Shown: positions 36,598 to 47,885 of the stretch, piece after piece | How the letters are laid out: the number at the start of each line of letters is the position of its first letter | How positions within the stretch are numbered: position 1 is the first letter of the stretch | DNA from: Nocardioides caldifontis | Lineage (GTDB): Bacteria; Actinomycetota; Actinomycetes; Propionibacteriales; Nocardioidaceae | Direction of reading: 5' to 3' | Assembly: GCF_008087345.1 (NCBI RefSeq) | Contig: NZ_VHIB01000001.1 | Coordinates: forward strand, 1,178,001 to 1,242,000 | Length of the DNA: 64,000 nt | Made by a program: the position numbers and the translations under genes | The notes under the pieces: generated by a model | What the model saw: only the letters and a program-made list of their open reading frames with translations | Database searches by the model: none | Told to the model about the DNA's origin: nothing

Positions 36598-37700
36598 TCA
36601 GACGACGGTCCAGGTGTCGCCGCCGCCGAGGAGGTTGGCCAGCGCCGCGTTGCGGTCGTCGGTGCCCTGGGAGGCGGTGGCGACCTGGTCGCGCGCGAGG
36701 TCGTCGTACGTCGGCCGCTGCACCTGCCGGAAGATGCCGACCGGCGCCCGGTGGAGGTAGCCGGCGTCGGTGAGCCGCGAGATCGCGAACGCCGTGGTCG
36801 GGTCGTCGGCGTGGGCGTCGTGGACGAGCAGCTCGGCCTGGTTGTCCGCGGTGACCTCGACGATCCGCACGCCACCGGTCTCGGTGTCGCGCACGACCCC
36901 CTTGGTGCCCTGACCGTCCTCGCCGGGCACGCCGAACCGGATCGGCTCGCCGTGGCGGAGGGGGATCAGCGCGTCGGCGGCGCCGCCGTCGGCGTTGCCG
37001 GCCCGAGGGGTGCCCTTGATCGCGTCGAACGCGCCGTCGTTGAAGATCGGGCAGTTCTGGTAGATCTCCACCAGCGCGGTCCCACGGTGGGCGGCGGCCG
37101 CGGACAGCACCTCGGTGAGGTGCTTGCGGTCGGAGTCCACGGTGCGGGCCACGAAGGTCGCCTCGGCGCCGAGGGCGAGCGAGACCGGGTTGAACGGCTG
37201 GTCGAGCGAGCCCATCGGGGTGGACTTGGTGACCTTGCCGATCTCGGAGGTGGGGGAGTACTGCCCCTTGGTGAGCCCGTAGATCCGGTTGTTGAACAGC
37301 AGGATCTTGAGGTTCACGTTGCGGCGCAGCGCGTGGATCAGGTGGTTGCCCCCGATCGAGAGCGCGTCGCCGTCGCCGGTGACGACCCAGACCGAGAGGT
37401 CCTCGCGGGCGGTCGCGAGCCCGGTCGCGATCGCCGGGGCGCGACCGTGGATCGAGTGCATCCCGTAGGTGTCGAGGTAGTACGGGAACCGCGAGGAGCA
37501 GCCGATGCCGGAGACGAACACGATGTTCTCCCGGCGCAGCCCGAGCTCGGGGAGGAACCCCTGGACGGCGGCGAGCACGGCGTAGTCACCGCAGCCGGGG
37601 CACCAGCGGACCTCCTGGTCGGAGGTGTACTCCTTGCGGTTCTGCGGGGCGTCGGTGGTCGGGACCCCGGCCAGTCCGGGGAAGGGGAGCTCGGTGGTGG

Positions 37701-37704
<4 letters not shown>
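36598..37704 (-). CDS. korB: 2-oxoglutarate:ferredoxin oxidoreductase, beta subunit KorB
   Basis: KorB is the thiamine-diphosphate-binding subunit that oxidatively decarboxylates 2-oxoglutarate to succinyl-CoA and reduces ferredoxin. RWCPGCGDYAVL (Cys35 and Cys38), GIGCSSR (near 69) and IYQNCPIFNDG (near 215) supply cluster and cofactor contacts. GDGDALSIGGNHLIHALRRN near 112 is the ThDP motif, with NNRIYGLTKGQ following. The 368-residue length matches mycobacterial KorB. The GTG at 37704 overlaps the korA stop by 4 bp. Confidence 0.93.
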
Positions 37705-39626
<1,922 letters not shown>

Positions 39627-39837
39627 CGCGACCGCCCTTCTCTCTCGTGGAGCCCCCGGCCGGACGCGGACCGACCGGGCCGGAACACGTTTCTCTCGTC
39701 CTCGCTCCCAGCCGTCGAGTCTACGTGCCGCCCCTCGCCGAGCGGGCGTGGTCCGGATCACGGGCAGGTCCTTCCACCGGGGCGAAAGTCCCGGTGGACA
39801 CGCCGACCGAGCCGTTTGTCGCCAGCATCAGTAAAGT

Positions 39838-39852
39838 CAAGTAACTTACTTG
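39838..39852. promoter_or_regulatory. 15 bp perfect palindrome upstream of the sulfate transport operon
   Basis: CAAGTAACTTACTTG has 7 bp arms around one base and lies 55 bp before the sulfate-binding protein start. A TAAAGT box lies just before it (39832-39837). The 280 bp gap between korA and this operon (39627-39906) otherwise shows only the korA ribosome binding site. The palindrome is probably the operator of the sulfur-responsive repressor of this operon; the regulator was not identified. Confidence 0.55.
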
Positions 39853-39906
39853 TCTAAGCGGGCCGAGATCGTCGGCCGCAGGGATCCTGAGGGGACACCA
39901 GAGACG

Positions 39907-40944
39907 ATGCAGAAGCGAAAGATCACGGCCGGCCTCGCGGGCGTGGTGGCCGGGCTCCTCGCCCTCTCCGCGTGCGGCGGGAGCAGCAGCGGGAGCGAGG
40001 GTGACGGCGGCTCCGAGACGATCTCGATCGTCGGCTTCGCCGTGCCGGAGGCGGCCAACAAGGCGATCGCCGACGAGTTCGTGAAGACCGACGCGGGCAA
40101 GGGGGTGAAGTTCTCGACCTCCTACGGCGCGTCCGGCGACCAGAGCCGGGCGGTCGAGAGCGGTCTCGAGGCCGACTACGTGCACTTCTCGGTCGCCAGC
40201 GACGTCACCCGGCTCGTCGACGCCGGCCTCGTCGCCGAGGACTGGGACGCCGGCGAGAACAAGGGCGTCGTGTCCAACTCGATCGTGGTCTTCGGCGTCC
40301 GCGAGGGCAACCCGAAGAACATCCGGACCTGGGACGACCTGGTGGAGCCCGGCGTCGAGATCGTCACCCCGAACCCGGCCTCCTCGGGCGCCGCCCGGTG
40401 GAACGCGCTCGCCGCGTGGGGCCAGGTCATCCAGTCCGGCGGCAGCGAGGAGGACGCCGCGGAGTACATCGACAAGTTCTTCGCGAACGTCGTCTCCCTC
40501 CCCGGCAGCGGCCGGGACGCCACCACGAGCTTCCTCGGTGGCACCGGCGACGTGCTGATGGCCTACGAGAACGAGGCGATCCTCGCCGCCCAGAACGGTG
40601 AGGGCTTCGAGTACGTCATCCCCGAGACCACGCTGCTGATCGAGAACCCGGGCGCGATCCTGGAGGACGCCACCCCGGTGGCCGAGGACTGGCTCGAGTT
40701 CGTGCTCAGCGACGAGGGCCAGAAGCAGTTCGCCCTCAAGGGGTTCCGCCCGATCCGCGACGACATCGACTTCGGCGGCACCGTCGAGGGCGCTGCGGAC
40801 CCGTCCAACCCGTTCCCCGAGGTCCCGAACCTGCTCACGGTCGAGAAGGACTTCGGCTCCTGGAGCGAGGTCTCGGACAAGTTCTTCGACGAGGAGAACG
40901 GCCTGGTCACCGAGGCGATCGAAGCGTCGGGCAAGGCGCAGTGA
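39907..40944 (+). CDS. Sulfate ABC transporter substrate-binding lipoprotein
   Basis: This is the extracellular sulfate/thiosulfate-binding component. The signal peptide spans residues 1-20 with the lipobox LSAC, followed by a Gly/Ser-rich tether. The binding core contains FSTSYGASGDQSRAVESGLE (about residue 58) and VEIVTPNPASSGAARWN (about 155). GGTGDVLMAYENEAI near 210 is typical of Sbp/CysP. The 345-residue length is usual. The ATG at 39907 is chosen to put the Lys/Arg n-region directly before the hydrophobic stretch. It overlaps cysT by 4 bp. Confidence 0.93.
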   Translation: MQKRKITAGLAGVVAGLLALSACGGSSSGSEGDGGSETISIVGFAVPEAANKAIADEFVKTDAGKGVKFSTSYGASGDQSRAVESGLEADYVHFSVASDVTRLVDAGLVAEDWDAGENKGVVSNSIVVFGVREGNPKNIRTWDDLVEPGVEIVTPNPASSGAARWNALAAWGQVIQSGGSEEDAAEYIDKFFANVVSLPGSGRDATTSFLGGTGDVLMAYENEAILAAQNGEGFEYVIPETTLLIENPGAILEDATPVAEDWLEFVLSDEGQKQFALKGFRPIRDDIDFGGTVEGAADPSNPFPEVPNLLTVEKDFGSWSEVSDKFFDEENGLVTEAIEASGKAQ

Positions 40945-41786
40945 CGACTGCTGCTGTCGCGTCCACCCGGTCGGCGGGAAACCGCCGGCCGGGTGGACGC
41001 ACGAACCTGACCCGAGGCTCGGCCCTCGGCCTCGGCGTGGCGATGCTGTGGTTCAGCCTGCTGGTGCTGATCCCGCTCTGCGCCGTGGTGGTCACGGCCG
41101 CCGAGGGCGGGTGGGACACGTTCTGGACGACGATCACCAACGGGCAGACCGCGGCAGCGATCCGGCTGACGGTGACGGCCGCGGCGGTCGTCACGGTCGT
41201 CAACGTCGTGGTCGGGCCGATGATCGCCTGGGTGCTCGTGCGCGACCGGTTCTGGGGCAAGGGCGCCCTCGAGCTCCTCATCGACATCCCGTTCGCGCTG
41301 CCGACGATCGTCGCGGGGCTCGTGCTGCTCTCGCTCTACGGCCACGACTCCCCGCTGGGCATCGACGTCGCGAACATGCCGTCCTCGGTCTACCTGGCGT
41401 ACCTGTTCGTCACGTTGCCGTTCGTGGTCCGGATGGTCCAGCCCGTGCTCGAGCAGCTCGAGCTCGACGTCGAGGAGGCCGCCGCGTCGCTCGGGGCCAG
41501 CCGGTTCACGACGTTCCGCCGGATCATCCTGCCGAGCCTCACCCCGGCGATCGCCGCGGGCGCGGCGCTCTCCTTCGCGCGGGGCGTGAGCGAGTACGGC
41601 TCCCTCGTCCTGCTCTCCGGCAACCTGCCGTTCAAGACCGAGGTCACCTCCGTGCGGATCCTCAGCTCCGTCGAGAACAACAACCTCGCCGGCGCGGCCG
41701 CGGTGGCCACCGTGCTGCTCGTGATCTCGCTGCTCGTGATCGTCCTCCTCGACGTGCTCCAGAGAAGGGTGGCCGTCCGTGACTGA
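40941..41786 (+). CDS. cysT: Sulfate ABC transporter permease CysT
   Basis: CysT (CysU) is one of two permeases of the sulfate importer. The 281-residue protein has six membrane segments. The EAA loop that contacts CysA reads LDVEEAAASLGASRFTTFRR near residue 175. FARGVSEYGSLVLLSGNLPF (about 214) is diagnostic of sulfate permeases. An unusually hydrophilic first 25 residues precede the first helix. The GTG at 40941 overlaps the preceding stop by 4 bp, and the gene overlaps cysW by 8 bp. Confidence 0.94.
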   Translation: MTTAAVASTRSAGNRRPGGRTNLTRGSALGLGVAMLWFSLLVLIPLCAVVVTAAEGGWDTFWTTITNGQTAAAIRLTVTAAAVVTVVNVVVGPMIAWVLVRDRFWGKGALELLIDIPFALPTIVAGLVLLSLYGHDSPLGIDVANMPSSVYLAYLFVTLPFVVRMVQPVLEQLELDVEEAAASLGASRFTTFRRIILPSLTPAIAAGAALSFARGVSEYGSLVLLSGNLPFKTEVTSVRILSSVENNNLAGAAAVATVLLVISLLVIVLLDVLQRRVAVRD

Positions 41787-42648
41787 CCTCCTGACGCGGG
41801 AGCAGCCGCCGAAGGCCGCTCCCGTGCGTCGACGCAGCCGCCCCCGGAAGGGGCCGGTGGCCTACCTGCTCCGGCTGTTCGTGACGGCGTACCTCGTCCT
41901 GCTCGTGGCATGGCCGGTCTCGCTCGTCGCGATCCGGACCTTCGAGGACGGGTTCTCCGGCATCCAGGGGATCCTCGAGGACCCCGACACCGTGACGGCG
42001 CTGAAGCTCACCGTGACGGTGGCCATCTCCGCGGTCGTGGTCAACACCCTCTTCGGGGTCGGCATCTCGCTGCTGCTCGTGCGCAGCGAGTTCCCGGGCA
42101 AGCGGGCGCTCAGTGCGCTCGTCGACCTGCCGCTGTCGGTCTCACCGATCGTGGTCGGTCTCGCCCTCGTCCTGGTGTACGGCGGTCGCAACGGCTGGTT
42201 CGGCCCCACTCTGGAAGGCGCAGGGCTGCAGGTCGTCTTCGCTACCCCCGGGATCGTCATGGCCACCGCGTTCGTCGCGCTGCCGCTGGTGATCCGGGAG
42301 GTCGTGCCGGTGCTCGAGGAGATCGGCACCGACCAGGAGGTGGCCGCGCAGACGCTCGGCGCCAACGGGTGGCAGACCTTCTGGCGCGTCACACTCCCGG
42401 CGATCAAGTGGGCGATCGTCTACGGCGTCGTGCTCAGCCTGGCCCGCTCGCTCGGCGAGTTCGGCGCGGTGAAGGTCGTCTCCGGCAACGTGCTGGGGCA
42501 GACCCGCACCGCCACGCTCGTCGTCGAGGAGAAGTACCTCAACTTCGACCAGCAGGGCGCCTACGCGACCGCGTTCCTCCTCGCGATGGTCTCCGTCGCC
42601 TGCATCGTCATCGTCTCCGTCATCCGTCCGAAGAACGAAAGGTCCTGA
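41779..42648 (+). CDS. cysW: Sulfate ABC transporter permease CysW
   Basis: CysW pairs with CysT in the membrane. The 289-residue protein has six membrane segments and a basic N-terminus (residues 10-30). Its EAA loop is [20 protein letters not shown] near residue 190. [19 protein letters not shown] near 230 and [20 protein letters not shown] near 252 are CysW signatures. The GTG at 41779 lies inside the end of cysT, with GAAGGG upstream. cysA starts 4 bp after the stop. Confidence 0.94.
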   Translation: MTDLLTREQPPKAAPVRRRSRPRKGPVAYLLRLFVTAYLVLLVAWPVSLVAIRTFEDGFSGIQGILEDPDTVTALKLTVTVAISAVVVNTLFGVGISLLLVRSEFPGKRALSALVDLPLSVSPIVVGLALVLVYGGRNGWFGPTLEGAGLQVVFATPGIVMATAFVALPLVIREVVPVLEEIGTDQEVAAQTLGANGWQTFWRVTLPAIKWAIVYGVVLSLARSLGEFGAVKVVSGNVLGQTRTATLVVEEKYLNFDQQGAYATAFLLAMVSVACIVIVSVIRPKNERS

Positions 42649-42652
42649 TCCC

Positions 42653-43639
42653 ATGAGCATCGAAGTGAAGGGAGTCAACAAGAACTTCGGCGACTTCGTG
42701 GCGCTCGAGGACATCGACCTCCACATCCCCACGGGCCGGCTGACGGCGCTCCTGGGGCCCAGCGGTGGTGGGAAGTCGACGCTGCTCCGGATCATCGCCG
42801 GGCTGGAGACCGCCGACACCGGGACGGTGACCATCGAGGGTGTCGAGGCGACCCACCTCCCGGCCCGCAAGCGCAACGTCGGGTTCGTGTTCCAGCACTA
42901 CGCCGCGTTCAAGCACATGACGGTGGCGAAGAACGTCGCGTTCGGGCTGGAGATCCGCAAGCGGCCCAAGGCCGAGGTCAGGAAGCGCGTGGAGGAGCTC
43001 CTCGAGCTGGTCCACCTCTCGCAGTTCGCCCACCGGCTGCCCTCGCAGCTCTCCGGCGGCCAGCGGCAGCGGATGGCGCTGGCCCGGGCGCTCGCGGTGG
43101 AGCCCAACGTGCTGCTGCTCGACGAGCCGTTCGGCGCGCTCGACGCCAAGGTGCGCAAGGAGCTGCGCGACTGGCTGCGCCGGCTCCACGACGAGGTGCA
43201 CGTGACGACGGTCCTCGTCACCCACGACCAGGAGGAGGCCCTCGAGGTCGCCGACCAGATCGTGGTGATCAACGACGGACGGGTCGAGCAGATCGGCACC
43301 CCCGACGAGCTCTACGACAGGCCGGCCAACGACTTCGTGATGTCGTTCCTCGGCCCGGTGACGACGCTCGGCGGGCAGCTGGTGCGGCCGCACGACATCG
43401 ACCTGAGCGACGACGACAAGGTCGCGGGTTCGGTGCCCGGCGTCATCACGCGGATGGTGCGGATCGGCTTCGAGGTGCGGCTGCACGTGCGGACCGACAC
43501 CGATCCCGACGTGCACGTGACCATGACGCGCACCCACGCGCGAGGGCTCGAGACCGGTGCGAAGGTGTGGCTGGTGCCGACCAAGGGCGCCCTGACGGTT
43601 CCCGCCCTCGACAGCCCGGAGCCGGCCGCCGCCGGCTGA
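42653..43639 (+). CDS. cysA: Sulfate ABC transporter ATP-binding protein CysA
   Basis: CysA powers the sulfate importer. Walker [10 protein letters not shown] is near residue 36, the Q-loop in [11 protein letters not shown] near 82, the signature [15 protein letters not shown] near 134, Walker [13 protein letters not shown] near 155 and the switch His in VTHDQEEAL near 190. A C-terminal TOBE-like regulatory domain spans about 240-322. The 328-residue length is normal. The ATG at 42653 follows AGGTCC at the end of cysW. It is the last gene of the operon. Confidence 0.96.
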   Translation: MSIEVKGVNKNFGDFVALEDIDLHIPTGRLTALLGPSGGGKSTLLRIIAGLETADTGTVTIEGVEATHLPARKRNVGFVFQHYAAFKHMTVAKNVAFGLEIRKRPKAEVRKRVEELLELVHLSQFAHRLPSQLSGGQRQRMALARALAVEPNVLLLDEPFGALDAKVRKELRDWLRRLHDEVHVTTVLVTHDQEEALEVADQIVVINDGRVEQIGTPDELYDRPANDFVMSFLGPVTTLGGQLVRPHDIDLSDDDKVAGSVPGVITRMVRIGFEVRLHVRTDTDPDVHVTMTRTHARGLETGAKVWLVPTKGALTVPALDSPEPAAAG

Positions 43640-43699
43640 CCGGGGCCCGTGCCGGCCGTCGACCGGCCCTCCCGCCCACGTCTCCCTCCACCCCGTCGG

Positions 43700-43705
43700 C
43701 ATGAT
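43700..43705 (+). promoter_or_regulatory. Possible -10 box for a leaderless alpha/beta hydrolase transcript
   Basis: CATGAT lies 6 nt before the ATG at 43712. It departs from TAnnnT at the first base, but the spacing matches the other leaderless starts in the window. Confidence 0.35.
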
Positions 43706-43711
43706 GGGGCG

Positions 43712-44608
43712 ATGGAATTCACGTGGGCCCGGGCGACGGTCGGCTCCGGGGGCGTCGAGCTCGCGGTCTTCGAGGGCGGGGTGCCCGACGGACCGGTCGT
43801 GGTGCTGGTGCACGGCTGGCCCGACACCCACCACCTCTGGACCGACGTGGCCGCGCTGCTCGCGCGCCGCTTCCGAGTCGTCGCCTACGACACCCGCGGC
43901 ATGGGCGAGTCCGGCCACCCAGGCTCCGACGAGGGGTTCGCCCTCCCGCACCTCGCCGCCGACCTCCGCGCCGTCGCCGACGCCGTCAGCCCCGACCGGC
44001 CCGTGCACGTCGTGGGCCACGACTGGGGCTCGGTGCAGGTCTGGGAGGCGGTCTGCGAGCCGTGGGCGGCCGACCGGATCGCCTCGTTCACCTCGATGAG
44101 CGGTCCGAACGTCGACCACCTGGGCCACTGGGTGCGTCGCTCGGTCGCGCCGCCGACCCCGGGCGGCCTGCTGCGGGTGCTGCGGCAGGGGGTCGCGTCG
44201 GCGTACGTCCCGCTGTTCGCCTCGCCCCTGGGCCCGCCGGCGCTGCGCCGGGTGGTCAGCAGCCGGGAGCGTTGGGCGGGGCTGCTCGAGCGGATCGAGC
44301 GGGTCCGGCCGGAGGAGCGCCACCACGCGCCGACGCTGCCCGACGACGCGGTCAACGGCCTGGCGTACTACCGCGCGAACATCCACCTGCGCTCGCGCCC
44401 CCGCGAACGCCGTACGACGGTCCCGGTGCTGCTCCTCGTCCAGACCCGCGACCCGGCGATCCGCCCGGACAACCTCGAGGAGAGCGGCCGGTGGGTCGAG
44501 CATCTCGAGCGGCGCGAGCTGCCCTACGGCCACTGGGTCGCGCTGTCCCGGCCCGACCTGGTGGCGCGCGAGGTCACCGCCTTCGTCGACCGCGTGACCG
44601 CAGGCTGA
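43712..44608 (+). CDS. Alpha/beta hydrolase
   Basis: This 298-residue alpha/beta hydrolase resembles epoxide-hydrolase and haloalkane-dehalogenase relatives. The oxyanion-hole motif HGWPDTHHLW is near residue 36. The nucleophile elbow reads VGHDWGS near 105, with Asp as the nucleophile. A cap domain follows, and the late catalytic His is in ELPYGHWVALSRPD near 277. The Asp nucleophile points to an epoxide or halide ester-intermediate mechanism. The ATG at 43712 is 6 nt after a CATGAT box. It converges on the permease gene with only 6 bp between stops. Confidence 0.85.
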   Translation: MEFTWARATVGSGGVELAVFEGGVPDGPVVVLVHGWPDTHHLWTDVAALLARRFRVVAYDTRGMGESGHPGSDEGFALPHLAADLRAVADAVSPDRPVHVVGHDWGSVQVWEAVCEPWAADRIASFTSMSGPNVDHLGHWVRRSVAPPTPGGLLRVLRQGVASAYVPLFASPLGPPALRRVVSSRERWAGLLERIERVRPEERHHAPTLPDDAVNGLAYYRANIHLRSRPRERRTTVPVLLLVQTRDPAIRPDNLEESGRWVEHLERRELPYGHWVALSRPDLVAREVTAFVDRVTAG

Positions 44609-44614
44609 GCCGGG

Positions 44615-46102
<1,488 letters not shown>

Positions 46103-46186
46103 GGGGGTCCTCCTCGACCGTCGCCGTCTCCGGTGCGGGCATACCCCCGTCGACGCCCGTCTAGTCGGACGGCTCGTCCTCACTCC

Positions 46187-46192
46187 TACAGT
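46187..46192 (+). promoter_or_regulatory. Probable -10 box for the orphan nuoB/C/I-like operon
   Basis: TACAGT lies 7 nt before the GTG at 46200, with no Shine-Dalgarno sequence between. It gives the three-gene operon its own leaderless promoter, separate from the main nuo operon. Confidence 0.5.
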
Positions 46193-46199
46193 GGGGCAC

Positions 46200-46613
46200 G
46201 TGGAGGGGCGACAGTTCGAGGCCGGGCGCTACCGGCTGTGGGTGCTCGACGTCGGGCTCGCGTGCTGCGCGGTCGAGTTCGTCGCGGCGACGCTCGACCC
46301 GGTCCTCGACGATCGCGGGGTGCAGCCGTACGCCGGAGCGCCCGAGCGTGCGGACGTGCTGGTCGTCTCCGGCACCGTGACCGACAAGCTCGCCCCCGCC
46401 GTGGTCAGCCTCTACGAGCGGATGCCCGAGCCGCGCCGCGTCATCTCGTTCGGGTCCTGCGCCAACTCCGGGGGGCCCTACTGGGACTCCTACTGCGTGG
46501 TGAAGGGGGTCGACTCGCTCGTGCCGGTCGACCTCTACGTCCCCGGCTGCCCGCCGCGTCCCGAGGCGCTGCTCGCGGCGCTGGAGCAGCTCGACACGGT
46601 GGCGGCGTCGTGA
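46200..46613 (+). CDS. Orphan NuoB-like iron-sulfur protein (137 aa)
   Basis: This is a shortened paralogue of the complex I N2-cluster subunit. All four cluster ligands are kept: Cys22-Cys23 in LACCAVEF, Cys87 in FGSCANSGG and Cys117 in VPGCPPRPE. Compared with NuoB at 15637 (184 aa) it lacks N-terminal residues and the whole C-terminal extension. It is the first gene of a tight trio with NuoC- and NuoI-like genes, overlapping the next by 4 bp. No nuoD-like gene accompanies them. A hydrogenase small-subunit relative is the alternative, but the next gene favours a complex I type. Confidence 0.85.
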   Translation: MEGRQFEAGRYRLWVLDVGLACCAVEFVAATLDPVLDDRGVQPYAGAPERADVLVVSGTVTDKLAPAVVSLYERMPEPRRVISFGSCANSGGPYWDSYCVVKGVDSLVPVDLYVPGCPPRPEALLAALEQLDTVAAS

Positions 46614-47080
46614 CCCTGCTCGAGGAGCTCCTGCCGCGGGTGGAGGGTGCGACGGTCGACGACGGTTTCGCGCCGGCGACCCTCGACGTCCCTCTCGACG
46701 GCTGGGCCGGTGCGGTCGCCGCGGCGAAGGGGCTCGGGGCGACGTACTTCGACTTCCTCAGCGCCGTCGACGAGCCGGACGGCATCCGTGTGGTCTGCCA
46801 CCTGGTTCGACCCGTCCCGTTCGAGCACCTCGTGCTGCGGACGGTGCTCGACACCGCGGCCACGGTCGCCTCCGTCGCGTCGGTGTTCGAGGGTGCCGCG
46901 TGGCACGAGCGGGAGACCGCGGAGATGTTCGGTGTGACGTTCCTGGACGGCTCGGGCGAGCCGCTCCGCCTCGCCCCGTTGCTGCTCCCGCCCGGCTTCC
47001 CGCACCACCCGCTGCGCAAGGACTACGCCCTGCAGGCCAGGGTCGAGACGCCGTGGCCGGGGGAGAAGGAGCCGTCGTGA
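46610..47080 (+). CDS. Orphan NuoC-like protein (156 aa)
   Basis: This is a short NuoC paralogue. It keeps the signature [18 protein letters not shown] near residue 98 and [15 protein letters not shown] near 131. It lacks the long N-terminal extension of the main NuoC (262 aa) and begins with a 20-residue leader before the conserved [20 protein letters not shown] strand region. The GTG at 46610 overlaps the NuoB-like stop, and its own stop overlaps the NuoI-like GTG. NuoC normally packs on NuoD, which is missing from this operon. Confidence 0.85.
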   Translation: MTLLEELLPRVEGATVDDGFAPATLDVPLDGWAGAVAAAKGLGATYFDFLSAVDEPDGIRVVCHLVRPVPFEHLVLRTVLDTAATVASVASVFEGAAWHERETAEMFGVTFLDGSGEPLRLAPLLLPPGFPHHPLRKDYALQARVETPWPGEKEPS

Positions 47081-47514
47081 GGTCGCCCGAGGAGCTCCCG
47101 GCCCGGTCGCGCGGGGTCATCGCGTTGATCGAGAGCAACTGCACGGTGTGCATGCTGTGTGCCCGCGAGTGCCCGGTGTGGTGCATCCACATCGACTCCC
47201 ACAAGGAGGTCACGCCTGCCTCCGGCGCCGGCGGCCGCGACCGGTCGCGCAACGTGCTGGACCGGTTCGCGCTCGACTACTCCGTCTGCATGTACTGCTC
47301 GATCTGCGTCGACGTCTGCCCCTTCGACGCGCTCTTCTGGTCGCCGGAGTACGCCTACGCCGAAGGGGACCTCGTCGACCTCGTCCAGGAGCAGGACCGG
47401 CTGCAGGAGTGGGTCGCGTCGGTGCCCGCTCCGCCGGCGGCCGGCGAGGGGGCCGAGCCGCCCAAGGAGGTCGCTGCCGCCGAGCGAGCCGCCCGCCGGG
47501 TACGTCGTCGCTGA
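47077..47514 (+). CDS. Orphan NuoI-like 2x[4Fe-4S] protein (145 aa)
   Basis: This is an eight-iron ferredoxin-type subunit. The two cluster motifs are Cys22, 25, 28 and 32 in [12 protein letters not shown] and Cys71, 74, 77 and 81 in [12 protein letters not shown]. An extra Cys36 follows the first motif. A Gly/Arg-rich spacer of about 38 residues separates the motifs, as in NuoI. The C-terminus is Ala/Pro/Glu-rich, then basic. The GTG at 47077 overlaps the NuoC-like stop by 4 bp. A hairpin follows at 47525-47569. Confidence 0.85.
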   Translation: MRSPEELPARSRGVIALIESNCTVCMLCARECPVWCIHIDSHKEVTPASGAGGRDRSRNVLDRFALDYSVCMYCSICVDVCPFDALFWSPEYAYAEGDLVDLVQEQDRLQEWVASVPAPPAAGEGAEPPKEVAAAERAARRVRRR

Positions 47515-47524
47515 ACCCGCTGTC

Positions 47525-47569
47525 TGTGTGGTGGCGGTGTCGTGCCATCGGCGTCAGAGCCACCACACA
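47525..47569 (+). terminator. Stem-loop after the orphan nuo-like operon
   Basis: TGTGTGGTGGC and GCCACCACACA form a perfect 11 bp stem with a 23-base loop, 10 nt after the NuoI-like stop. No T-run follows. It may end the operon upstream of the tRNA gene. Confidence 0.5.
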
Positions 47570-47608
47570 AGGCCCCCCGGTCGCCCGTCTACCATGCGAC
47601 GGACACAT

Positions 47609-47681
47609 GCCGGTGTAGCTCAGTTGGTAGAGCGCCTCACTTGTAATGAGGATGTCGCGGGTTCGACTCCTGTCACCGGCT
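47609..47681 (+). tRNA. tRNA-Thr (anticodon UGU)
   Basis: The cloverleaf is complete: acceptor stem GCCGGTG with CACCGGC, D stem GCTC with GAGC, anticodon stem CCTCA with TGAGG around CTTGTAA, and a T arm with TTCGACT. The anticodon TGT reads ACA and other Thr codons. The discriminator is T at 47681, followed by CCG, so the CCA end is not fully encoded. Confidence 0.96.
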
Positions 47682-47692
47682 CCGAGCCCTGC

Positions 47693-47738
47693 GCTGCTTC
47701 GGCTGATGGGTGACAGCTGCTCCGGCTGAGAGGTGACA
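47693..47738 (+). repeat. 23 bp direct repeat just downstream of tRNA-Thr
   Basis: Two adjacent 23 bp copies (47693-47715 and 47716-47738) match at 20 positions. They share GCTGCT and CGGCTGA and end in GGTGACA. They lie 11 nt after the tRNA. No integrase or mobile-element gene is nearby, so their role is unknown. Confidence 0.8.
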
Positions 47739-47761
47739 CGGGCCCTCCGCCGGACTAGGCC

Positions 47762-47857
47762 GCAGCCACCCCTGTGATGCAGGCCACCGCCACGTGGGTA
47801 GGTGGCTGCCGACGGTTTGGGAGAGCCGACGCACCCGAGTGGGAGCAGGGGCGTCGG
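47762..47857 (+). promoter_or_regulatory. Structured leader region upstream of the lytic transglycosylase gene
   Basis: Two stems can form. GCAGCCACC (47762-47770) pairs with GGTGGCTGC (47801-47809). CCGACGC (47826-47832) pairs with GCGTCGG (47851-47857), with extra inner pairs. Peptidoglycan lytic enzymes in actinobacteria are often under c-di-AMP (ydaO) riboswitch control, but I could not match this leader to the ydaO consensus. It may be an attenuator or an unrelated structure. Confidence 0.35.
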
Positions 47858-47885
47858 GCCGTTTCACGTGGGAGTGAGCGCGGGC

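Noticed and set aside
46200-47514. Orphan NuoB/C/I genes as fragments of a decayed second complex I operon
   Set aside because: All three frames are intact, overlap precisely, keep every Cys ligand and have their own promoter-like box, so decay is unlikely.
47609-47738. tRNA-Thr with direct repeats as an integration (att) site of a genomic island
   Set aside because: The repeats do not copy the tRNA 3' end, no integrase is present, and base composition and gene content stay chromosomal on both sides.
47762-47857. c-di-AMP (ydaO) riboswitch upstream of the transglycosylase
   Set aside because: The gene type and position fit, but I could not find the conserved ydaO sequence blocks. It is reported only as a folded leader.
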